This document shows positions 17,690-25,309 of a stretch of 64,000 nt of DNA, in pieces (within the stretch, counting starts at the first letter, position 1; every line of letters starts with the position of its first letter). A model generated the notes under the pieces. The model worked only from the letters and a program-made list of their open reading frames with translations, was not told the DNA's origin and ran no database searches. A program made the translations under genes and the position numbers. This stretch comes from Corallococcus caeni. Its GTDB lineage: Bacteria > Myxococcota > Myxococcia > Myxococcales > Myxococcaceae. Location: positions 124,001-188,000 of the forward strand of contig NZ_BTTW01000001.1 in assembly GCF_036245865.1 (NCBI RefSeq), written 5' to 3'.

Positions 17690-17718
17690 AGATCTAACTG
17701 TGGCCCCAGAGCTGTCAA
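17690..17718 (-). promoter_or_regulatory. Promoter of the ACP-to-FAAL operon
   Basis: Read on the minus strand, TTGACA (17713-17718) is followed after 17 bases by AGATCT (17690-17695), or after 16 bases by TAGATC, about 56 bases before the GTG start of the carrier protein. The whole gap from 17635 to 17781 is A+T-richer than its surroundings. An imperfect hairpin near 17747-17770, just after the racemase stop, may help separate the two transcription units. This supports the six-gene operon having its own control. Confidence 0.6.
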
Positions 17719-17781
17719 TCAGCAACGGGTCACTTCGGATCCGCGTACGAACCCGCCTTCACGGGTCGTATCACGCGGTAC

Positions 17782-18960
17782 TCATGCAATCAGGCGCGAG
17801 ATTTCCTCGGCCGTGAAACCCGCGTCTTCCAGGATGACACGCGAGTGCTGGCCCAGCGTGGGCGGTGGACGCAGTGCGACGTCGCCCATGCGCAGCGGCG
17901 TGAGCAGGTGCGTAACGCGCATGCCGCGCTGCGCATCATCCACTTCCACGAAGAGGCCGCGCGCGCGCAGCTGCGGATCCGCCAGCACCTCGTCACCCTC
18001 CGCCACCGGCTCCACGCAGAACTCCGCGCCGGAGAGCTGCTCGCGCCAGTGCGCCAGGGGCTGGCCCGCGAAGACGCGGGTGAGCTCCGCCTTCACGCGC
18101 GCGCTGGCTTCACCGCCGGTGTACGCGTCGTCCATGAGCTCCGGGCGGCCCAGCTTCGCGCAGAGCGCGCCGAAGAATTTGGGCTCCAGCGCGCCCACCG
18201 CGAGCCAGCGGTCGTCCGCGGTGCGGTACAGGCCGTAGCTGGGATAGCCGCCGTTGAGCGGCTCGCTTCCGCGCTGGAGCGGCGCGCCCTCCTTCCCCAT
18301 GAACAGGCGCGAGGCCAGGTGCAGGTGGAGGAACGCCAGCGCGCCGTCCGTCATGGACACGTCCACGAAGCGGCCCACGCCGGTGCGCTCGCGCTCGTAG
18401 AGCGCGGCCAGGATGCCCACCAGCGCGAAGAGGCTCCCCCCGCCGATGTCCGCCATCTGCACGCCCGGGAACGCGGGCGCGCCGCCGGCCTCGCCGCCGT
18501 AGCCCAGCAGGCCCGCGCGGGCCACGTAGTTGAGGTCATGCCCGGCCTTGAGCCGGTCCGGCCCCGTCTGGCCGTAGCCGGAGATGGCGCAGTAGATGAG
18601 CCGCGGGTTGCGCTGGCGCAGCACCGCTTCGCCCACGCCCAGCTTGTCCATGACGCCGGGGCGGAAGCTCTCCACCAGCACGTCGTAGCGGGACACCAGG
18701 CGCAAGAGCGCGTCGCGGCCCTCCGGCGTCTTGAGGTTCAGCGTGAGCGAGCGCTTGTTGCGATGCAGCCCGTAGTAGAGCGCACCCTCGCCGTCGCGGT
18801 GCGGCGGCATGTGGCGGGTGGCGTCCCCCACGTCCGGATCCTCCACGGTGTCCACCGTGGCGCCCAGGTCCGCCAGCACCAGCGTCGCGTACGGGCCAGG
18901 CAGCAGGCGCGACAGGTCCAGCACTCGCAGGCCGGCGAGGGGGGAAGACGGCTCAGGCAT
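17782..18960 (-). CDS. CaiB/BaiF family CoA-transferase, alpha-methylacyl-CoA racemase type
   Basis: The protein has 392 residues, full length for class III CoA-transferase/racemases. The family start GLRVLDLSRLLPGPYATL and HRNKRSLTLNLKTPEGRD are present. The motif GHDLNYVARAGLLGYGG matches the catalytic His region of alpha-methylacyl-CoA racemases (GHDINY) better than formyl-CoA transferases, which use a catalytic Asp elsewhere. It would epimerise 2-methyl-branched acyl-CoA esters or move CoA between acids. Myxobacteria have abundant branched lipids, which fits, but the substrate is not proven. It is followed on the same strand by the ACP operon, apparently a separate unit, and preceded 90 bases upstream by the SCP2 gene. 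Confidence 0.85.
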   Translation of the reverse strand: MPEPSSPLAGLRVLDLSRLLPGPYATLVLADLGATVDTVEDPDVGDATRHMPPHRDGEGALYYGLHRNKRSLTLNLKTPEGRDALLRLVSRYDVLVESFRPGVMDKLGVGEAVLRQRNPRLIYCAISGYGQTGPDRLKAGHDLNYVARAGLLGYGGEAGGAPAFPGVQMADIGGGSLFALVGILAALYERERTGVGRFVDVSMTDGALAFLHLHLASRLFMGKEGAPLQRGSEPLNGGYPSYGLYRTADDRWLAVGALEPKFFGALCAKLGRPELMDDAYTGGEASARVKAELTRVFAGQPLAHWREQLSGAEFCVEPVAEGDEVLADPQLRARGLFVEVDDAQRGMRVTHLLTPLRMGDVALRPPPTLGQHSRVILEDAGFTAEEISRLIA

Positions 18961-19050
18961 GAAAGGGGGCTCCAGGGGGAGGTGGAGACATGCGGACGGC
19001 GCGTCCCCTCGAGGGTGACGCGCCGTCGGTACGACACGATACGGAGAGGC

Positions 19051-19380
19051 TCAGCCCAGCAGCTTCGCCAGCTTCATGGCGAGGCCCATGTCCATGGGCT
19101 TGAACTTGAGCTTGCCCTGCATGGCGGCCATCTGCGCGTTGAGCTTCTTCTCCGTGATCTTCACGAAGTCGTCGTTGCTGACGGAGACCGTCATCTTCGA
19201 CGCGCCGTTGATGCCCTCGGACACCCAGCCCTCGGACTTGGTGGTGTCCAGCGTCCACTTGCCGCCGCCCTCACCCGAGACGTCGAAGTGGATGACGGCG
19301 TTGATCTCCTTCGCCAGCTCAGGCTTGGCCTGCAGCCGGTTGGGGATCTCCGTCTCGATGATTTCCTTCGCGGTCGCCAT
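19051..19380 (-). CDS. SCP2 sterol-binding domain protein
   Basis: The protein has 109 residues, a single SCP2 domain. INAVIHFDVSGEGGGKWTLD gives the first strands, and KMTVSVSNDDFVKI with the terminal MQGKLKFKPMDMGLAMKLAKLL is the family hallmark that closes the lipid tunnel. SCP2 domains bind fatty acids, acyl-CoAs or sterols in the cytoplasm. It lies upstream of the racemase on the same strand (90-base gap), suggesting a shared role with acyl-CoA substrates. There is no signal peptide. Confidence 0.88.
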   Translation of the reverse strand: MATAKEIIETEIPNRLQAKPELAKEINAVIHFDVSGEGGGKWTLDTTKSEGWVSEGINGASKMTVSVSNDDFVKITEKKLNAQMAAMQGKLKFKPMDMGLAMKLAKLLG

Positions 19381-19477
19381 GACTCGCTCCTTTGATCAGC
19401 GTTGATTGGTGAATCAAGCCTGCGCGGACCGTAATGGCGCCCCACCGTCGGGTCAAGCACGGCCCTGTGCGGCGTCC

Positions 19478-19888
19478 TCAGACGCGCGAGGTGTCCACCG
19501 GGGGGCTGAGTGACTGTCGCACCATCGACAGCAGGTCGTTGAGCTCGAAGGGCTTGGCCAGGTGGCCCATGGCGCCAATGTCCTTCGCCTTGCTGCCGAC
19601 GTTGCGGTCCGCGCTGAGGACGATGATGGGGATGCCCGCGAAGGCCGGCTTCTGGCGCATGCGCTGGGCGAACTCCCAGCCGTCCATCACCGGCATCATC
19701 AGGTCCAACAGGATGAGGTGGGGAGGGTCCGGCTCCAGGCGCTCCAGGGCCTCCTTGCCGTTGCGGGCCCGGCGGATCTCGAAGCCCTCGGCTTCGAGGA
19801 TCTCCGACAGGGCCTCCAGGATGTCGGGATCATCGTCCACGACCAGAACCACGGGTGCGCCAGTGTGCTGTGCGTTGAGCGAGGTCAG
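19478..19888 (-). CDS. Single-domain response regulator
   Basis: It is a receiver domain alone, 124-136 residues. VVDDDPDIL supplies the acidic pocket, the phospho-acceptor Asp is in LILLDLMMPVMDGWE, then come IIVLSAD and the Lys of HLAKPF. There is no output domain, so it acts by protein-protein interaction, as many myxobacterial CheY-like proteins do. The start is uncertain. A GTG at 19852 lacks a ribosome site and truncates the first strand, whereas a CTG at 19888 has GAGGAG six bases upstream and adds TSLNAQHTGAP. The CTG start is preferred here. A histidine-kinase-like gene is divergent, about 160 bases away. Confidence 0.85.
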   Translation of the reverse strand: MTSLNAQHTGAPVVLVVDDDPDILEALSEILEAEGFEIRRARNGKEALERLEPDPPHLILLDLMMPVMDGWEFAQRMRQKPAFAGIPIIVLSADRNVGSKAKDIGAMGHLAKPFELNDLLSMVRQSLSPPVDTSRV

Positions 19889-20051
19889 AGGTGTCTCCTC
19901 GATACCGCTACCAAGGGGGGATCATCCACCATCAGCGGCCCTCCTGGCGCAAGAAATTAAGGGCGTTCTCCCCAGAGCGGGAGCCCGTTGCAAAACCGAC
20001 AGTCACTGCCCACCCTTCCGGTGATTCGTGGCACGGGCAGGGGAGGTCCGC

Positions 20052-21101
20052 GTGACGTGGATGGGGGAGACACCTGGGAGCAACGAGGCGGCGCCGGGGC
20101 TCGCGCTGCTGCCCCGCCAGGGGACGCCACGCCTGCTCGGTCCCCTGCTGCTGGACTACCTGGGGCTGGAGGCCCTGCCGCCCGCTCCGGGCGTGGCGGG
20201 CATTGACGGGCTGATGGCCGCCGCGGGCTTCCGCCGGCGCGAAGGCGAGCGGAACCTGTGGGAGCGCGAGGACCGCACCCTGCTGGTGGGCGAGGAGCCG
20301 CTGGAGGACGGCGGACGGCTGGTGTGGGCGCTGCCAGTGCCCTGGAGCGCGGGGCAGGCCACGTCCCAGGCGTCCCTGACGGGCGAGCGCGTGGCGGACC
20401 GCGTGCGCTACCTGTCGCTCGCGTCGCATGACCTGCGCGGGTCGCTGGCCAACATCCGCTCGTACGCGGCGCTGCTGCTCAACGGGCGCATCCCGCTGGA
20501 GCCCAAGGCGCAGCGCGGGCTGGAGACCATCCTGCGCAACGCGGACCGGGCGCTCTCCTTCGCCCAGGACTTCTTCGACTCCAGCCGCGCGGACCTGGGC
20601 GCGCTCGCGTGTGAGCGCGAGCGCCAGCCGCTCCTGCCCATCCTGGACGCCGCGGTGGAGCGCACGCGGGCCGCCGCCTCCGCCGCCAGCGTGGGGCTGG
20701 TGCTGGACGAGCTGCCGGAGCTGCCCGACGTGCAGGTGGACGCGGGCCGCATCCAGCACGCGGTGGAGGCCTTCGTGCACCACCTGCTGGGCCGCGCGCA
20801 GCCCGGTGAGTCGCTCCACGTGCGCGCCGCGCGGCTGGGACATCAGGTGCGGGTGGAGGTGCGCCGCGACGGCGCGGCCGTTCCGGAAGAGGACATCACC
20901 GCCGTCTTCCAGTGCGAGGAGCGCGCCTTCCGCGAGCGCAAGCTGGAGGATCCGCTGCGCGTCTTCCTGGCCCGGCAGGAGGTGGAGGCGCATGGCGGCC
21001 AGGTCGGTGCCCAGGCGGACGTGGGCGGCACCACCCTCTTCCTCACGCTGCCGGTGTCATTGGAGGAAGAAGTCGGGCATCCAGCGGGCTGGCAGGCGTG
21101 A
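20052..21101 (+). CDS. Histidine-kinase-like protein, probably catalytically degenerate
   Basis: The protein has 349 residues from the GTG at 20052, which has GGGGAGG six bases upstream. The N-terminal 110 residues match no sensor domain I recognise, and no membrane segment is present, so it is cytoplasmic. The dimerisation/H-box is good: LSLASHDLRGSLANIRSYA with His126. The ATPase domain is doubtful. The N-box reads HAVEAFVHHLLGRA, without the key Asn. The G1 box reads VRRDGAAVPEED, where DxGxG would be expected. The last G-box (HGGQVGAQADVGGTTLFLTLP) looks normal. It may accept or relay phosphate without binding ATP well. The divergent single-domain regulator is its likely partner. Confidence 0.75.
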   Translation: MTWMGETPGSNEAAPGLALLPRQGTPRLLGPLLLDYLGLEALPPAPGVAGIDGLMAAAGFRRREGERNLWEREDRTLLVGEEPLEDGGRLVWALPVPWSAGQATSQASLTGERVADRVRYLSLASHDLRGSLANIRSYAALLLNGRIPLEPKAQRGLETILRNADRALSFAQDFFDSSRADLGALACERERQPLLPILDAAVERTRAAASAASVGLVLDELPELPDVQVDAGRIQHAVEAFVHHLLGRAQPGESLHVRAARLGHQVRVEVRRDGAAVPEEDITAVFQCEERAFRERKLEDPLRVFLARQEVEAHGGQVGAQADVGGTTLFLTLPVSLEEEVGHPAGWQA

Positions 21102-21179
21102 GTCGCGGAAGCGGGAGTTGCTAGCGCGACCCACCTCCCACCGGTATGCTCCCCCGCGCATTTCGCGAGGAGCGAAGCC

Positions 21180-21416
21180 ATGGGTTTGAAGCTTCCTGAG
21201 ATTCTTCTGATTTTCGCGGCGCTGCTGCTGCTGTTCGGCGGCTCGCGGTTGCCGCAGCTGGGCTCGTCCCTGGGCAGCGCGCTGCGCAACTTCAAGCGCG
21301 GCTTCTCCAGCGACGACGACAAGGACGACGCCAGCGACAAGAAGCCCGGCACGCTGTCCGCGTCCACCAGCGTGGACAAGGACGTCGCCGCCAAGTCGCC
21401 CAGCCACCACGCCTGA
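21180..21416 (+). CDS. tatA: Twin-arginine translocase subunit TatA/TatE
   Basis: The protein has 78 residues, typical TatA size. A single N-terminal membrane helix (LPEILLIFAALLLLFGGSRL) leads into the FGGSRLPQLG hinge and an amphipathic helix SLGSALRNFKRGF, then a charged, flexible tail rich in Asp/Lys/Ser. TatA oligomers form the pore-like element through which folded proteins are exported. GAGGAG lies eight bases before the ATG. tatB and tatC are not adjacent; distant location of tat genes is common. It follows the kinase gene by 78 bases on the same strand. Confidence 0.92.
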   Translation: MGLKLPEILLIFAALLLLFGGSRLPQLGSSLGSALRNFKRGFSSDDDKDDASDKKPGTLSASTSVDKDVAAKSPSHHA

Positions 21417-21592
21417 CGCCGTCCGGGTGGGCCCGGGAAGGCCCCGCCCCTGACGGAAGAAAACATCACCGCCGTTCACCCGTGACGCCCGTACCCTGGT
21501 CCGCTCTCAAGCGGCCATGGACGGGCGTCGGGCGTTTCAGCCGGACGCGCCCCCCGCGACCTCAAGTCACGGGGGTGCGCCTGGGGCGTGCT

Positions 21593-23464
21593 TCAGTCCC
21601 CGCCGCCCTTGCCGCTGGCGTACATGGCGTCGATGAACTTCATGTACTTCTGGCTGGCCACCTTGCGCTTCACCTTGAGGGTGGGAGTGAGCTCGCCGGA
21701 CTCCTGCGTGAAGTCCGCCGTCATCACCTGGAACTTCTTGATGGTGGAGTACGGAGGGATCTCCGCGTTCACCTTCTTGAAGATCTCCTCGATGGCGGCG
21801 CGGATCTCCGGGCGCTGGGAGTTCTGCTCGTAGCTGCCCACCGGGGCGCCCTTGTCCTCCAGCAGCTTGCGCGCCGGATCCTCCGACACCGTGACGAGCG
21901 CGACGAGGTACGGCTGCTTGTCGCCGTACACCATGGCCTGGCTGATGAGCGGGAAGGTCTTGAGCGTGTTCTCGATGTTCTGCGGCGCCACGTTCTTGCC
22001 GCCCGCGGTGACGATGATGTCCTTCTTGCGGTCGGTGATGCGCAGGTAGTTGTCGGAGTCCACCTCGCCGATGTCACCGGTGTGGAACCAGCCGTCCGGA
22101 TCCAGCACCTCCTTGGTGGCCTCCTCGTTCTTGTAGTAGCCCTTCATGACGCAGGGGCCACGCACCAGGATTTCACCGTCGGCGGCGATCTTGATCTCCG
22201 TGCCCGGCACCGGCGGGCCCACGGTGCCGATCTTGATCTTCTCCACCCGGTTGGCGTTGCACGGGGCGCTCGTCTCCGTGAGGCCGTAGCCCTCCAGCAC
22301 CTTGAGGTCGAGCAGGTCGAAGAAGTAGGCGATCTTCCGGGACAGCGGCGCGCCGCCGGAGATGAAGATGCGCATGTTGCCGCCCAGCTTCTCGTCCAGC
22401 GTCTTGCGCACCTTGGAGAACACCAGCTTCTTCGCCAGGGAGAACTGGAGCGAGCTGTACTCGCGGCCCTGGCCCTTGGCCTCGGCGTACTCGTCGAAGA
22501 GGCCGAAGGCCCACTTGAAGAGCTTGCCCTTCATGCCGGGGGCCGCGGAGCCGTTGGCCACGACGTTGTTGTAGACCTTCTCGAACACGCGCGGCACGGA
22601 CGGCAGCACCGTGGGGCGCGTCTCCGCCAGGTTCGCCAGCAGCTTGTCCACCGACTCCGCGATGATGAGCCGGAAGCCCATGGACAGCCACGCGGCCTTC
22701 ACCACCTGGGCGAACACGTGCGCCAGGGGCAGGAACAGCATGACGGAGTCCTCGGGCTTCATCATGCCCATGGCCTGGGTGGCCTTCGCTTCATAGGCCC
22801 AGTTGCCGTGGGTGAGGATGACGCCCTTGGGGGCGCCCGTGGTGCCGGAGGTGTAGATGAGCAGGTTGGTGTCGTCCGACTTCACCTGCCCCACGCGCTC
22901 GGCGAACGCGGCCTCGGTGGCCTGCGGGTGGCCCTTGCCGGAGGCGACCATGTCCGCCAGCGTCATCTCCTTGTCGCCGGAGATGGGGCCCTCGAAGACG
23001 ACGATCTTCTGGAGCGCCGGGATGCTCGCCAGCTTGGAGCGCACGCGCGACAGGCGTCCAGCCTGCTTGGCGTCCTTCTCGTCGGAGTCGACGAGCAGCA
23101 GCTTCGTCTCCGAGTGGTTCAGGATGTAGTGGCACTCATCCGGCGTGTTGGAGCCGTAGATGGGCACCGTGATGGCCTGGGCCGCGCTGATGGCCAGGTC
23201 CGCGATGATCCACTGGAGGCTGGTGTTGGCGAAGATGGCCACCCGGTCCCCGGGTTGGACACCCTGGGCGATGAGGCCCGCCGCCTGCGCCTTCACGTCC
23301 TCCAGCACCTGCGCGTACGTGACGTCCTGCCAGCGCCCGTCCTTCTTGTGGGTGACGCCCACCTTGGAGGCGTTCTGGGCCCGCTGAACGAGCAACTGGA
23401 CGAGGTTCTGCTCCTGCGTCCCGCCCGCCGCGGGAGCCGTCGTGACCTGACTCTCTGCCCTCAC
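21593..23464 (-). CDS. Long-chain acyl-CoA synthetase (AMP-forming)
   Basis: The protein has 623 residues. The GTG at 23464 is chosen because AGGAGG sits about seven bases upstream and the start overlaps the upstream stop by four bases (GTGA); the frame opens further back but within that gene. ANL motifs are complete: LIYTSGTTGAPKGVILTHGN (P-loop), LPLAHVFAQ, GYGLTETSAP, GWFHTGDIGE, ITDRKKDIIVTAGGKNVAP and LTPTLKVKRK with the catalytic Lys. The length, without extra domains, fits FadD15-like long-chain fatty acid ligases that make acyl-CoA for beta-oxidation or lipid synthesis. It is cytoplasmic, probably membrane-associated. The gene upstream in the operon encodes an exported TPR protein. 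Confidence 0.9.
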   Translation of the reverse strand: MRAESQVTTAPAAGGTQEQNLVQLLVQRAQNASKVGVTHKKDGRWQDVTYAQVLEDVKAQAAGLIAQGVQPGDRVAIFANTSLQWIIADLAISAAQAITVPIYGSNTPDECHYILNHSETKLLLVDSDEKDAKQAGRLSRVRSKLASIPALQKIVVFEGPISGDKEMTLADMVASGKGHPQATEAAFAERVGQVKSDDTNLLIYTSGTTGAPKGVILTHGNWAYEAKATQAMGMMKPEDSVMLFLPLAHVFAQVVKAAWLSMGFRLIIAESVDKLLANLAETRPTVLPSVPRVFEKVYNNVVANGSAAPGMKGKLFKWAFGLFDEYAEAKGQGREYSSLQFSLAKKLVFSKVRKTLDEKLGGNMRIFISGGAPLSRKIAYFFDLLDLKVLEGYGLTETSAPCNANRVEKIKIGTVGPPVPGTEIKIAADGEILVRGPCVMKGYYKNEEATKEVLDPDGWFHTGDIGEVDSDNYLRITDRKKDIIVTAGGKNVAPQNIENTLKTFPLISQAMVYGDKQPYLVALVTVSEDPARKLLEDKGAPVGSYEQNSQRPEIRAAIEEIFKKVNAEIPPYSTIKKFQVMTADFTQESGELTPTLKVKRKVASQKYMKFIDAMYASGKGGGD

Positions 23465-24201
23465 TTGAGCTCCTCCTGGATGTCGGCATCCACCTTCTTG
23501 GCCCACTGCTGCACGCGCTGCCCCTCCGCGGGGTTGTACGCGGTGCTTCCCTGCTTGACCTTCTCGATGGCCGCGCTCGCTTCCTTCGCCTTGCCGTCCT
23601 TCAGAAGCGTCTCGGCAAGGTAGTAGTGCGCGCGCAGCGACTGCGGAAACTTGGCGATGGCCTTCTGGTAGTACTCCACGGACTTGCCCAGGTCGCGCTT
23701 CGGCCAGGGCAGTTCGTAGAAGTAACGCCCCTTCACCAGCCAGGGACCGCCGTATTCGTACGTGGGGTCGATCTTCAGCGCGGTGTCCAGGCGCTCATTG
23801 AACTTGCCCTCCAGGCCGTCCCCCAGCGCCTTCATGATGCCCACGGCCTGCGAGTACGAACCGATGCCGCAGGCGGCGAAGTAGTAGCCCTCCACGCGCG
23901 CGGGCTGGAGCTTCGCGGCCTTGTCCCCGGCCTCCCAGGTCTGCTTGCCCAGGACCATCTTGAGCTTCTTCTCCGTGGCGCCGTCCGCCTGCCACTGGAG
24001 GACGCGCGCCTTGCGCCACGCCAGGTCGAAGTCGTCCGGCGCGGCCTTCAGCGCCTCGGACACCTCCTTGTCCAGCGCCTTCACCGACTCAGCGTCGCCA
24101 CGCTTGGCGTACAACGCGTCGAGTTGGTCGAGCAGCGCGGGATCCGCGGCGTGTGCCGGGACCGCCCAAAGCATCCAAAGGGCAAGCAATTTCAAGCGCA
24201 T
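23461..24201 (-). CDS. Exported tetratricopeptide-repeat protein
   Basis: The protein has 246 residues with a signal peptide (LKLLALWMLWAVPAHA). The mature protein is helical with TPR-like repeats, clearest near the C-terminus: GKSVEYYQKAIAKFPQSLRA and HYYLAETLLKDGKAKEASAA. The central VEGYYFAACGIGSYSQAVG resembles the periplasmic T-component (TatT/TPAT-like) proteins associated with TRAP transporters, although no TRAP genes are here. It is translationally coupled to the acyl-CoA synthetase downstream (GTGA overlap), so it may help present lipids or fatty acids. That link is inference from gene order only. Confidence 0.75.
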   Translation of the reverse strand: MRLKLLALWMLWAVPAHAADPALLDQLDALYAKRGDAESVKALDKEVSEALKAAPDDFDLAWRKARVLQWQADGATEKKLKMVLGKQTWEAGDKAAKLQPARVEGYYFAACGIGSYSQAVGIMKALGDGLEGKFNERLDTALKIDPTYEYGGPWLVKGRYFYELPWPKRDLGKSVEYYQKAIAKFPQSLRAHYYLAETLLKDGKAKEASAAIEKVKQGSTAYNPAEGQRVQQWAKKVDADIQEELK

Positions 24202-24262
24202 CGAAATGCCTTAGCACGCACGCTCGCCCACCATCAACCGAACGCGCCAGACGCGGCGCGGC

Positions 24263-24312
24263 AAAAAAGAAGACGGGGCCGGCAAGGTGCGAACACCCCG
24301 CCAGACCCCGTC
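24263..24312 (-). terminator. Intrinsic terminator of the sigma-factor gene
   Basis: On the minus strand GACGGGG (24306-24312) pairs with CCCCGTC (24272-24278). This is followed by TTCTTTTTT. A 27-base loop contains further G+C-rich pairing. It begins 27 bases after the sigma-factor stop and would insulate it from the TPR/acyl-CoA-synthetase operon. Confidence 0.75.
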
Positions 24313-24338
24313 ACCGGAGCAACACATCCCGGGCCGCT

Positions 24339-25079
24339 TCAGGCCGCGTCGGCCGTGGCGGTGTGCTCCTCGTTCTCGTTGAACGCGATGAGGTAGCGCT
24401 CCAGGAAGTTCTTCGTCTTGAGCTCCACCTGGCGCACGCGCTCGCGCGACACGCCCCAGCGCTGGCCCAGCTCCTCCAGCGTCAGCGGCTTGTCCTGCGT
24501 GAGGCGCTCCTGGAGGATGTCCCAGCCCAGGTCGCCAATGCGCTTGCGCACCTTGGCCAGGGCCTCCTGGATCTCGGTGTCCTGCTCGCGGGAGAGGAAG
24601 GTCTCCTGCGGCGAGGGACCGCCGTCCTCGATGCGGTCGAGGAAGGTCGTCTCCCCCTCCTCGTCGATGGTGGCGTCCAGCGAGAAGTCCACCATGCTGC
24701 CGCGCTCCGCCTCACCTCCGCGCACCTGGCTGCGGTTGTCCTTCAGGTAGCGGGTGATGTAGGCGCGGATCCACCACACGGCATAGGTGGCGAAGCGCAC
24801 GTTCTTCTTCGGGTCGAAGTGCTCGATGGCCTTCATCAAGCCCACGTTGCCTTCCTGGATGAGGTCGTCCAGGCGGGCCCCGCGGTTGGCGAACTTCTTC
24901 GCCACGGCGACCACGAAAGCGAGGTTGGAGCTGGCGAGCGTCTGTCGGGCGCTCTCGTCACCCTTGCGGGCCTGGCGGGCCAGCTCGTACTCCTGTTCAC
25001 GCGTGAGCTGCTGGTGCCCGCCCAGGTGACGCAGGTAATGCGAAAGGCCCTCTGCCGCGTACTTCGTCGAGTTGGCCAT
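24339..25079 (-). CDS. RNA polymerase sigma factor, sigma-32 (RpoH) subfamily
   Basis: The protein has 246 residues from the ATG at 25079 (MANSTKYAAEGLSHYL), with GGAAGGA about ten bases upstream. Region 2 is clear: LASSNLAFVVAVAKKFANRG, DLIQEGNVGLMKAIEHF and RFATYAVWWIRAYITRYL (-10 recognition). Region 4 has LTLEELGQRWGVSRERVRQVE (helix-turn-helix for the -35 box). The RpoH-type motif QVRGGEAERG lies where Q(R/K)KLFFNLR occurs in classical RpoH, so it is a divergent member. Myxobacteria have several such factors (SigB, SigC type) used in development and stress rather than one heat-shock factor. Which one this is cannot be settled without alignment. It is monocistronic with its own terminator. 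Confidence 0.87.
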   Translation of the reverse strand: MANSTKYAAEGLSHYLRHLGGHQQLTREQEYELARQARKGDESARQTLASSNLAFVVAVAKKFANRGARLDDLIQEGNVGLMKAIEHFDPKKNVRFATYAVWWIRAYITRYLKDNRSQVRGGEAERGSMVDFSLDATIDEEGETTFLDRIEDGGPSPQETFLSREQDTEIQEALAKVRKRIGDLGWDILQERLTQDKPLTLEELGQRWGVSRERVRQVELKTKNFLERYLIAFNENEEHTATADAA

Positions 25080-25309
25080 GATTTCCCGTCCTTCCGTTCG
25101 TAACTGCCGGACGCGATGAATCCCCCGACGAACCGCGTCCATCTGTCACTAGGACGCGCAACGACGGAAAGGGTTTCTCATTCCTTCCAAGAAGGGCATT
25201 TCGCCCGCTTACCCTTGTCAAAAGCCCGTCACGCACCTGCCCTTCCGGGCCTTTGAGGGCGTGCGACGCGACGGGTGGGACAGCACCTACGTTTCCGGCC
25301 ACGAAGCTT

